A DNA stretch of 64,000 bases, taken from NCBI RefSeq assembly GCF_021018805.1, contig NC_086258.1, forward strand, positions 6,363,081 through 6,427,080, in the 5' to 3' direction. The notes under the pieces are model-generated. The model did no database searches and was not told the DNA's origin. It saw only the letters and a program-made list of their open reading frames with translations. Below are positions 54,430 through 64,000 of this stretch, piece by piece. Each line of letters opens with the position of its first letter. Positions within the stretch are counted from its first letter, which is position 1. This DNA comes from Prinia subflava. Its lineage: Eukaryota > Chordata > Aves > Passeriformes > Cisticolidae. Both the position numbers and the translations under genes were made by a program.

Positions 54430-57400
54430 TGGATGTGACTTTCCCTGCTATTACTGGCAGCGACCATCTTGGGAGGAGAAAGCAGCAGAGGGCTGTCAGG
54501 AGAGGGGAGAGAAATGGTTTTCTGGGCTGGTGGAGCCTGTCCAGCCCCTGTGGGCTATGTGGGGAGGTGGGGGTGGTCTGCAGGGCCACCCCAGTCCCTC
54601 AATCCCCCTGCTTTCAGCAGCAAGTCCATGCTGCAAGTGCAGCTGCACATGGGGTCCTGCATGATCCCCCAGTGGGGCTGGTGGTCAGCAGGTTGTGCTG
54701 GATGATTCACCTGTGGATCATCTCCAAAATGATGGGAAAAGAGCTGCTTCCCTTCTGCATTCCCAGCATGGATGCTGGGCTGGCCCATGGGACAGTGAGT
54801 AGCCCTGGAAGCTGTGAGAGTTCCCTCCTGTGCCCATCCTTGACTGAGGCAGAGCTCTCCGTTGGAAAAGTGGAGTTTGAAACAACTTGGTGCGATGAGG
54901 AGCTGATGTCTTTTATTTGAAGAACAGAACAACAAACCAAAGTGTCCCAGCAGAAGCTTCTTGAGCCCCAAAGCTTGAGAAATGCTGGAAAAGCTCTGTG
55001 AAGGCTCATTGCACCAGCTGGGCCACCTGGGTGCTTAAATCATCACCTGGAAAAAGCCATTTAACTCCCAGTCCTGGAATACCCACACTGCAGCCCTTCG
55101 GAGCCCAGATCCGAGGAGGTTCTGGATCTCTGCACCCTCTGCAGTGTCCAGGGAGGTTTTTGGCTCAGGGTAGAGGATGCTCTATGCATCCATGGCAGCT
55201 CCAGCTCCTCAGGAGGCACAGGGATGCTCTCAGAGGCAGCGATGGACACGGCACATCAGCCTTGGAGGAGCCTGGTGTGCCAGCTTCCATCTGGGCTGCA
55301 AGTGGATTGAGCTGCTAAGGCAGAGCTCAGTGTGTTCAAAAAGACAAGTCGAACCCAGGGGGAGTCTTGGAGAAGGAAAAGATCTCTCAGAAATCATGTG
55401 TTCAAAGGACAGAGGACACCCACCAAAGTGCCTGCACTTCCTGTTGGGGCTTCAGGGATAGGATGCTGTGAGACAGACACCACGTTTAATTACTTCGTTA
55501 CCTTAATTGCCATCAGCCCTTCCAGTTCCCAAGATCTGGTGGTTTCTCAGTTTCCCAGTGTCCTTCCACCCCGTTGTGTCTCAGGGAGGTATTTCAGGGG
55601 CTGGGACTGCCAGGAGGGAAAAGCAGTGGGCAAGGAGCCCTCAGTGAGCACCTCCTGAACCACCTGGAACCTCCCAGCAGAGATGTTTTGGGGGGAATAC
55701 TTTGGCCTTTCAAGGTAACAAGCTTGTTTTTGCAACACCCACCTGGCTGTGAGGGTGGTGAACGTGGGCTGGGGGCTCCCCATTCCCAGGGCAGAGCCGC
55801 ACTGGGAAGAGCCCAGAGGGACCCTGGGCAGGGACCTGGGTCACTGCTGGGCTTTGAAGCTCTTCTGTGCATCCCTCAACAGCATCACCCACCACTGCAG
55901 CTCAGCCAGCTCTGAGGCAGCCCCTTGCCACCCTCGGGTCCTTGGGGATGCCTTTGGGAAACTGCAGCCCCTCTTTGCACCACAGGTTCTGCCCTGGGGC
56001 TGCTCTGCCGCCCTCCCAGGCTCTGGTGAAGGGCTTGTCCAGGGTCACTGCAATCGATATCTCATCTGCAGGCTCTCCTAGCGGAAGTGATGGTATATTG
56101 GAACATGGTAATGGGTCTTGTCTAGTGGAAAAGGCTAATCTTCCCCAGCTGTACAGGATCTCCGCAGGTGTCCTCCTGCTCTCCCCGCTGCCACCAGCCC
56201 TGCCAAGGAGCAGACACTTCTTTAAAGCTGTAGCACTCCAATTTATTGCTGTCCTGGGGAGGGAGAGCTGCCTCCAGCCTGGCTCCAGGGGGCACAGAGC
56301 TGTGTCTGGGGCTTCCCAGAGAAGAACTGGCACCACACAGCACAGGCGGCCACAGCAGCGCACATCTGCTGGGTCAAAGAAGAGAAGGTGATGTGTTCTC
56401 CAGAGGTGGCATTTCCCCAGGGAGAAGGATGATGCCAGGAGGGATGTGGACCCCCAAAGTGCCACCTGCACATGTGGAAGGGAGGCAGTGAAAAGCAAGA
56501 GTGGCAGTTTCTTGCTGTTAATTTGGCTCCTTTGGCATGACACTTGCTGCTTGGTGGGACTCCCCACTTGGAACTCGTCCTGTTCTGCCCATCCCTCAGG
56601 ACTGCTGCAGAGCCAGGTCTTCCCTTCCCCTTCCCATTGTGTGTTACACCCAGACGGGCTCTGGGCCTAGGGGGTCCTGTTTTTTTAAGCTGACCAGTCA
56701 TCCCTGGCTACCACATCCTGCTGCATCCCCATGGCAGAATCCATTTTCCCATTCCTCTGGAGGCAGAGGTAATTACCAGGTTTAAGGTTTAATATGCATG
56801 TGGATTTTAGCATGAACTGCCAAGAACAGCTCAGAACAATGCACAGGTGTGGGCAGCACATCCAGGGGGCTCAGACATGGCCATGGTGTGTGGAGCCCCC
56901 AGATGTGGGCTGTAAAATGGGGAGCCCAAGGGCTCAGTGGGGGCCCATCAGATTCCACAGAAGTCATGCCAAAGGTTGTGCTAACCCTGTTGGGGTAGGG
57001 ATTTTTCCTGCAAAAGACAGTGAGGATAGATGGATTTTAACAGAAAATTCCTGGAGAGATCCAGCAGCTATGAGGCTGCTGGATTTTTGCTTAAACTTTA
57101 TTTTGTTGGGCAAAGAAATGCATCACTGGGTCCATGCAAGGAAAAAACACGATGTTTTGCAGGAGGGAAGCAGGGAGGTCTTGTGTGGTTGTGCCCTGTG
57201 GGACTGTGTCCATATCACATCCCCTCCTGGGGCTCCATCTCCCATCTGTGGGGTGTGTAGGAGGGGGACCCCAGCCCACCTCTCCCAAAGGAGGGACAGA
57301 AAATCCTCTCATGCTGCCCAGTATTACATCACTTTGTGCAGATGGCGTTCCCTAGCCCTGGATGACGTCCCCTCAGCAGGGACACTGCTGCACTCCCGGG

Positions 57401-57518
57401 AAAACCACAGGATTCCCCACGGTGAGTGGTTGGTTCCCATTTTCCTTTGGAGATGCGGCTTCCAGTGGCTCCTGGGCTCCGCACACAGGTGCCAGGGCTG
57501 CAGCACAGCAGGGCTGTC

Positions 57519-57574
57519 AAACGCTCCCATCCTTCCAAGGGAAAGTTAAACGCTCCCATCCCTCCAAGGGAAAG
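57519..57574 (+). repeat. 27 bp tandem duplication
   Basis: Two copies of AAACGCTCCCATCC followed by T/CTCCAAGGGAAAG lie at 57519-57545 and 57548-57574. They differ at one base and are separated by two bases, so the duplication is recent. Confidence 0.93.
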
Positions 57575-59479
57575 CCATCCCCGCGGTGAGGTTGGGAGTC
57601 AGGAGCTTCCCAGGCGAGGCGGAGGTGGCCGCCTTTGTAAACCCCTAAACAAGGTGGCTTTGTCTCCCCGTTTAACAAGAAGCTCCCTCGCTCCTTCCCC
57701 GGGAGTTTCCCAACGCCGGGTCCCTGAAAGCCAGCTTTATGCTCGGGCTGGGGACTGCGCTGCCGTGGGGCCGGGGGGATCAGAGGGACACAGGGGCCCT
57801 TCTGCACGGCCCTGACAAAGGCTGCCCCGGGGGGACACAGCGTCAAAGCTCTGCCGGCTCGGGGGGGGACAAGGGACCCACAGAGGAGGCTGCGCTGTGA
57901 GCCCATCGTCCATCTGGTCACTCGATCACGACCTGGCCATGCTCGGGGAGGGCCAGGGGGTCCTTCTGCTGTGTCCCCCCGGGGAGGGGGCAGGGGGGTG
58001 GCTGGGAAGGGACAGGTAGGTTTTGTTGGCTGCAGGTAACAGGATCCGCGGCCGTTGGTGCCTTCCTGCCCTCTGCTCTGGCTTCAGCGGGGGGTGGGAG
58101 GTGGGAGCGAGGACATGAGGGCTGGAAACTGAGACCTCCATTCAGCAGGGATGCTTCCCCACATCTGGGAATGGCTTTGGAGAGAGCCTCGAGGTGCCTC
58201 CAGCACCCCCCTGCCCTCTGGTCTGGACCAGGCAGGTGCAGCAGCAGGAAGGGACCACTGGGAGTGAGCCTGGGCTGTGAGGGGCACTCTACTCACAGCA
58301 GAGGCATCACCCATCCCCGTGCCAGCGTCCAAGCTCCCCTCTCCCACCTGCTCTTCCTTCCCCAGGGGCTTTGCTGGCCTCTGCTCAGTTTGGGAGCTCT
58401 GGCCCTTCCCTTGTCCCACCAGTAAGAGCCCTGTCTCGCCTCCCCCCTGCAGCCATCTGCCTCTGAGCCCCCCGCCCAGATTTACTGTCACGCGTTAGAC
58501 CCGCGGCTCGGCGCCAGGGTCAGCGTGTCACGGCGGCCCCTCATCGATTTGTTTTACCTCCCCTTGGCTAAAGCACTTTGGCCCTGGCCCCTTCCACGGT
58601 ATGAGGGGCTTCCCAAGGCCCCCAGTTCTCCCCTTTGCCCATGGTGGCCCTGCATAGCTGCACCCTGTGGGCAGCAGGGGCCCAGCTGAGCCGCTGATCT
58701 CCTGACCCTCCCCGGGGCACCTAATGTGTCTCCCTGGTTTATCTGGATCAATATTTCTGCAAGAGCAAGGAAGATCCCTCCAGGGAAAGGAGGGGATGGG
58801 GGGATCCCGCTTGTTTGCACAGCCCCGTGGTTGGTTTAATGCTGAGCTGGGCTGGGTCATTTCTGGGGACTGGGAAGGGAGGAAGACTCTAAATCATGGG
58901 TGACAGCTCAGATCAGAGATGTGTGGGGTCTCCTCCTTCCATTTTGTGGGTTTCATGCTCTGCACCGGGGCACAGTGGTTGGGATGTCTTTGTGTTTAAA
59001 ACCCGAGGAGCTGGGATAGCTTCAACCCTCACATCCCCTCAACCAGCAATCGTGGGGCTGCTTTGGGGGATCTGCTTCTTGCTCGTAGTGCTTGGGCCTG
59101 GCTGAGGGATTTTTGAACTGCTCTGCTTGATGCTGGGGGCGTTTTTATAGAAGCCTGGAAGTGACAGTAATGAATGATCATCAATAAGTCCAAGCAGTGA
59201 GAGACCTGGCCAGGACAACAGCCTCCAGCCCTCCTTGCTGCACTCGGGGGATGCCCAAGGCAGGAGGGCTCTTGCTTTTACAGCTTGGCTCAGGGAATCC
59301 AGGCAAAGAACACATGGACAACACTCCAACACCACCCCACGGGCTCCATCACCCCTGCTGAAGACACCAGATCTCCAGAACCCCTCATGTCCCACAGAAT
59401 CACCCCCAGCACCTCCACGGCCATGCCCACGGGTCCCTGCAGCTCGGGCAGCCCAAGGAGAAAGCGGGGAGCTCTTGGC

Positions 59480-59970
59480 AACTCTGCCTTTTGCTTTCAG
59501 CCTCGCCCTCTCGCTATTTATTGGTGACTTTTGTCCTTGGCCAGCTTAGCGGCTGAAAGGGGCTGTATTATATCACATGTAGGCAGCTCCTGGGGGGAGA
59601 GGGCCGCGCTTTCTGCAGGAACAAAGCGCGGGTTGGCTAATTCCCCTCTCCTCCCGCGGCACCCGGGTCCCATCTGGTTGACACAGTTTGCTCCAGTGTC
59701 TCCTGCTATTAAGCCCTCACTTGCCTGCTTGAATCACTGGCGCTCCCCCCGCCCCTGTACCCTCGGCCCCTCTTTCTTGCTTTATTTTTCATTTTCCCTA
59801 AAGCCAGGCAGAACTTGCTCCGTGGAGTGATGTCAGATGTGTGCGAAGCAGACCAATAAAACCTAATGCATCCCCCTCTTTGTCTGCTGGCCTCTCCAGT
59901 GCCTCACATTTTCCACTCAGAAAGCCACTTAAAACACATCAGCAACAATCCCTCACAAAACAGCCACTTG
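59480..59970. promoter_or_regulatory. Candidate conserved noncoding island, intergenic
   Basis: A non-repetitive block includes CTGTATTATATCACATGTAG, CTGCTATTAAGCCC and TTGTTGGCTAATTGTGCC. Composition shifts away from the GC-rich flanks. Enhancer identity is inferred. Confidence 0.38.
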
Positions 59971-61248
59971 TTGGCTAATTGTGCCGAGGACCCGCATTGC
60001 GCTTTCCTGCCAGGGAGGGTCTGATGCTGCCAGGGACCACGGCTCCCCAGCGACCCGGGGTGATGGGAACCCTCAGCACCCTCCAGGACTGGCCCTTTGG
60101 GGTCTCAGCTGCTCTGCAGGGTTTGGTGGGGCAGGGAGATGGGATTGGGATGTTTCTGTTCCCCACAGCCGCCGGTAGGTGTGGGTGGGCTGCAGAGGAT
60201 GGTGGCAGAGCCAGGAGCGGGGCTCAGCCCTCACTCTGCAGCAGGATGGACGAGCAGATGGATGCAGCAGAGCTCCCTCCACTCTGTCCTACGGGCTGAC
60301 TCCTTCCTGGGAAGGAAAGTGGGCAGGAAGGCAGCAGGCAGGCAGCTGCAGTGGAATGGGAGCTGTGCGGGGAATGAGATGGGTGCCACCCTGCCAGAGT
60401 GGTGGCTCTCAGCTCAGTGGCTGTGACTCTGGGCTGATGGCCCTGCCACTGAAGGCTGGAAGAGCTGGCAGCCCCATGCTGATGGGAGAGAGCTTTGCTG
60501 CTGCTTAGAGGGATGCCAGGGGGGTTCACTGGAGGGGATGGAGATCCAGGTGCCTGATGGAGGGCAGAGAGGGTGCAAGTGAGGGATGCTTCAGTGCTGG
60601 GAGGGAGGCAGAGAGGCTTGGACCTTTGGCTAATGGAGAAGCTTCCAAAAATCCCTCCCGATGAATCCTTTGGTCCCTTTGGGATATGAGAAAGAGATCA
60701 GAGCGTGGTTAATCTCCCCCTCTGCAGCCAGGGGACCCAGCCTTCCCCCCAGCAGAGACACAAGTGTGTGCAGGAGCTGCATTTATTTTTCTGCAGAAAA
60801 GCTTGGACAGCTTCTCCTGCTGCCACCCCCAGCATCCTGGGGAGCAGGACAGGAGCAGCGTGCATTCACCGCCGCCTGGTCTGGAGGCGGGGGGAGCTGT
60901 CACACCTTTTATCTCAAAACCACCCAATCACACCCCGGTTTGGGGCTAATTTGAGGCAGGCAAGGAGGCTCAGAAACAGCGCCAGATAGTGGGAGGGCTC
61001 CCCGTGGGCGCTGTGCTGGGCAGGCAGCCCAGAGCCCTCCCTGCGGGCACCGAGCACACCTGTGCTCACCTGCCCACACTCACCTGCGCAGTTCATTGGC
61101 ACAGGGAGGGTGGCACGGGGGGCGGCACAGAGCAGAGCCCGAGGGACCCGCAGGGAGTCGTGCCCCGGCTCAGTGACCGGGCTGAGCCTCTGCCACGCTG
61201 CCCCAGCAGCAGCCAAGGGGGGAGGCGGGAGATACAGGCAGCTATCTG

Positions 61249-61308
61249 CCATTCCCATCCCTATTCCCATCCCCATTCCCATTCCCATCCCTATTCCCAT
61301 TCCCTCTC
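61249..61308 (+). repeat. Hexamer repeat (CCCATT/CCCATC)
   Basis: About ten tandem 6 bp units with ATC/ATT/TAT variants lie in intergenic sequence. Confidence 0.9.
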
Positions 61309-61399
61309 TTCCCTGACTGCCGTGGGGGACCCTGTGGGCTGGCTGGACCCCACACCAAGCACACACCTGGCAGAGCACAGCTGCCGGGGAAGGAAGGGG

Positions 61400-61620
61400 T
61401 TAAGCGGAGCCAGCGGCAGAAATCAGAGGATTACAGGTTTGCTGCCGGACTGTCCCATCTGTCACCAGCACAAAGACGAGCCCTGTCTCGGGCTGGGCTG
61501 TCAGTGAAGAGCCCACCACTACATTAGGACTCCATTAGGGGAGACTGGTGGTGGGAAATGGCAGCTGTCAGGGCACTATCATTTCTCCTGTAATTCCTCC
61601 TGTTCCTTTCTCAACTGCAC
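61400..61620. promoter_or_regulatory. Candidate conserved island near 61.5 kb
   Basis: The block carries AATCAGAGGATTACAGG, CTACATTAGGACTCCATTAG and CACTATCATTTCTCCTG. It is repeat-free and lies between GC-rich segments. No coding potential was seen. Confidence 0.33.
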
Positions 61621-62489
61621 TTAAATAGCAGGTCTACCCACTGGGCCAATTTTGCATTTTCTTCCTCCTGCTGCTCCTTTCTTTAAAGCTGCAGCTCCCT
61701 GGGCCCCTCCCCTGCAGCCTGCTGGTGCCAGTGCCTGTGCCAGTGCTGCCTGTGCCTGGCCATGGCATCTCCACGAGGAGAAGGGCTCAGGAGCATTGGC
61801 AGCATCCTCACCATGGAGCCACAGCGATGCCAGCCTGGTCTGCAAGGGCACCACTGCCATGGGAATCACGGGCTCATGACCCTGGCACGGGGAGGAGAGG
61901 AGAGGAGGTGGATCACAGTCCCCAAGGGTGGGCAGTGTCCTCCCCATCCCCCATTGTCTGGGGTTGTCTCTGAGCTGGAGAATGTTTCCCAGTGTGTGCT
62001 GCCCTTGTACAGAAGGCTGGCTGCTGCTGCAGGGCTGGCCCTGCTCTGTGAAGTGGCACAGAGTGGGCAGAACAACCCATGGTGAACGGGGCTGGGGACC
62101 AGGTCCAGCGGCGTGAGCTGTATCAGAACTGAGTTTCTTCTTCCAGCCACAAAATCTGTGCAGCCTTTCAGCATTTGGCAGAGACTCCTGGGTCACACTG
62201 CCTGGTACAATCCCACCTTGGCATGGGATGATCCCCTGGTGCCAGGCCTGTGTCTGACCCAGAGACAAAACCACAGGCAGACACATTTCCTGATGGGACA
62301 AGATCACCTGGAAACTCTCTGGCCCTGCAGAAAGGCAGCTCAGCATCGTGCTGGGGGTCTGTGTGCTCACAGCTTTCCCAGGAATCTCTGGGTCTTCCCA
62401 CACCCTGCCCTGCCCTCACCACATCTCCAACCGGACCCGGCGCTGCCGCGGCTCCGTCACTCCCTGTGGAGCCTCCTTTTCCAGCGGGG

Positions 62490-62815
62490 GATCAAAACAA
62501 ACACTTGTGTGGGGAAGTGCATTGCAGTGGTGCTCGAAATAAATAACTAATTTCTCCCTACATGATCTCAAGGAGCAGGAGAGGCGTGAATAGCAGGGCC
62601 CGGTGTCGGGCTGACTGGACTCCCCGGTGCGGTAATTCAGAGGATGACAAACATAAGCCAAAGAAAAATGTTGAGAAATGGGCACTTCCCGCAGCCCTGA
62701 GCAAAGGAGCTATTGCAGGGTTTGGAAATAACGAAGGCAAAGAGAGGGAGAGAGGGGAATTTTCTCATTGAGACCAAGTGAAGTGCCAAACAAGCTGCTA
62801 TTATGGTGGCTTTGA
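62490..62815. promoter_or_regulatory. Candidate conserved noncoding island, 62.6 kb
   Basis: A 325 bp block of low GC contains AAATAAATAACTAATTTCTC, GCGGTAATTCAGAGG and CAAACAAGCTGCTATTATGG. It ends abruptly at a polypurine tract. Confidence 0.42.
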
Positions 62816-62960
62816 GAGGCACAGGGAGGGGGTGGTGGGGAGGAGAGTAGGGGGAAGGAGAGGAGGGAGGTGGGGGAGAAGAGAGGGAGAGAGGGCTGGA
62901 GGAAGGGAGAAGAGTGGGGGCTGTGGGGAAGAAGGGGATGCGAGGAGCCAAAGGTGCGAG
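62816..62960 (+). repeat. Polypurine, G-rich tract
   Basis: About 145 bases are almost all A or G, with many GGG runs (GGGAGGGGGTGGTGGGGAGG at the left). The pattern is compatible with G-quadruplex or triplex formation. Confidence 0.85.
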
Positions 62961-63149
62961 GTGACCCAGCAGAGGAGGAGAAAGGACCGAGGTGTGTGAC
63001 GGTGGCAGGGCCACCACATGCCAGCACCCCACCCCTCACCCGGGTCCCCCATGTCTCCCTATCCTCCTTCCCAGCCACCTTCTACCCCCCACAACCACCA
63101 CCACCACGAGGGAAGGAAAAAAAAAAAAGAGGAAAAAAGAGATGGAAAG

Positions 63150-63560
63150 AAGGAAAACAAAATATCTACAGTTGTCGAGACAAGGGGAGAAAAATAGAGG
63201 CAAACATCCATAATTTTCTCTGTGGGGCTTTGCAGTAATTGAGCCATTTGGATAAAAATAAAGGCAGCAGGCCCTTTAGGTAAGAGGAGCTTTTGCAATC
63301 CAAGAAGCCTGAATTATGTGTCTTGTATCACTTGAAACCCCCCACCACATCACCCCCCTCTGCCTCCCCCGTGCGACACCAAACCACTTTCCCTTTTCTT
63401 CTTCTTCTCCTTTTTTTTTTTCTTCTCTTCCCTCCTCCTTTTTTAAGTACTCTGTCAAACAGCATCCGATGAGTGGAGAATTTCAGCTGTCACAACTAAT
63501 TTCAGCGCGTGTGTGTGCAAAGGTGTGCGTGTGCCTCGGGGGATGGAGGCGTAGAATCAC

Positions 63561-63591
<31 letters not shown>

Positions 63592-63700
63592 ATTCCTCAA
63601 GAGGAAGATTTACATCAGAAATTTGTTTCTGGATGTGTTTAAGGCCTGTAATTTCCCTCTTTTCAATCTCTGCCTGATGTCTTCTTCTTGCCAGCTCCGG
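63150..63700. promoter_or_regulatory. Candidate conserved noncoding islands near the right edge
   Basis: Two blocks (about 63160-63330 and 63440-63700) flank pyrimidine runs. They contain words such as CATCCATAATTTTCTC, TTGCAGTAATTGAGCC and TCACAACTAATTTCAG. A long T run (from about 63570) lies between them and the last part. Confidence 0.4.
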
Positions 63701-64000
63701 TGCTGAGGCTGGCTGTCACCCTCCCAGCAGCCTGGTCCCTCAGCCTGTCCTGTCCATTGCCAAGGAGATTTTTCCATCTCTTGCCAGGGCCTGAGGCTTC
63801 CAAAATTCAGCTCCCACAGCCCTGAGCACCACGCTGGGTCTGGTAAGGAAGGTTCCAGCTTTGCCCTGCCCGTGTCCCAGCATTGGTGATTTTAGGCTCC
63901 AGGTTTGGTTGGCCACCTTTGCAACCACTTGGAGATTGGCATTTGCTGGAGCATCACGGGGTGGGTCCTGCTCAGAACAGGGCACCCCTGAGGGCCAAGT

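Larger units (their letters stand above)
53869..59450. other. Intergenic region downstream of ASS1
   Basis: No gene, RNA gene or clear mobile element was found across 5.6 kb. Notable items are the 32 bp palindrome at 54398 and a 27 bp tandem duplication near 57520. The remainder is GC-rich single-copy-looking sequence. Confidence 0.65.

Overview
This window is vertebrate nuclear DNA, almost certainly from a bird and probably a songbird. The evidence is short GT-AG introns, high GC, many short-unit minisatellites, relics of CR1 LINE 3' ends, and the linked gene pair HMCN2-ASS1, which is adjacent in the same order in human 9q34 and (from general knowledge) on avian chromosome 17. No prokaryotic, viral or CRISPR-like content was seen.

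Positions 1-25732 (+ strand) carry the 3' part of HMCN2 (hemicentin-2), a giant basement-membrane protein. I could chain 65 exons into one uninterrupted reading frame of 9,996 nt: 3,331 residues plus a stop, open at the window's left edge. It encodes one partial and 29 complete I-set Ig domains, a nidogen-type G2F beta-barrel, a half-EGF segment, four EGF modules and a fibulin-type C-terminal module. A polyadenylation signal with a GU-rich downstream element lies at 26128.

About 1 kb further on, a TATA box (27182) and a GC box mark the probable ASS1 promoter. ASS1 (argininosuccinate synthase) then runs to 52751 (+ strand), with one probable noncoding first exon and 14 coding exons that join exactly into a 416-residue enzyme. 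A canonical AATAAA lies at 52963. The enzyme condenses citrulline and aspartate. In uricotelic birds it should serve arginine recycling rather than a complete hepatic urea cycle.

From 53 kb to the end no gene could be supported; the next expected gene, FUBP3, was not recognised. This stretch holds a ~610 bp GGAGA/TTCGA satellite, a perfect 32 bp palindrome and several AT-rich, motif-dense islands. Similar islands fill the large ASS1 introns. They look like conserved noncoding elements and may belong to a regulatory block for a developmental gene beyond the window (PRDM12 is the candidate); this is inference.

No new biological system was found. The most useful leads are the candidate regulatory islands, the palindrome, the minisatellites fused to HMCN2 splice sites, the shortened EGF tail and a recurring N-glycosylation sequon at one fixed position in the Ig array.
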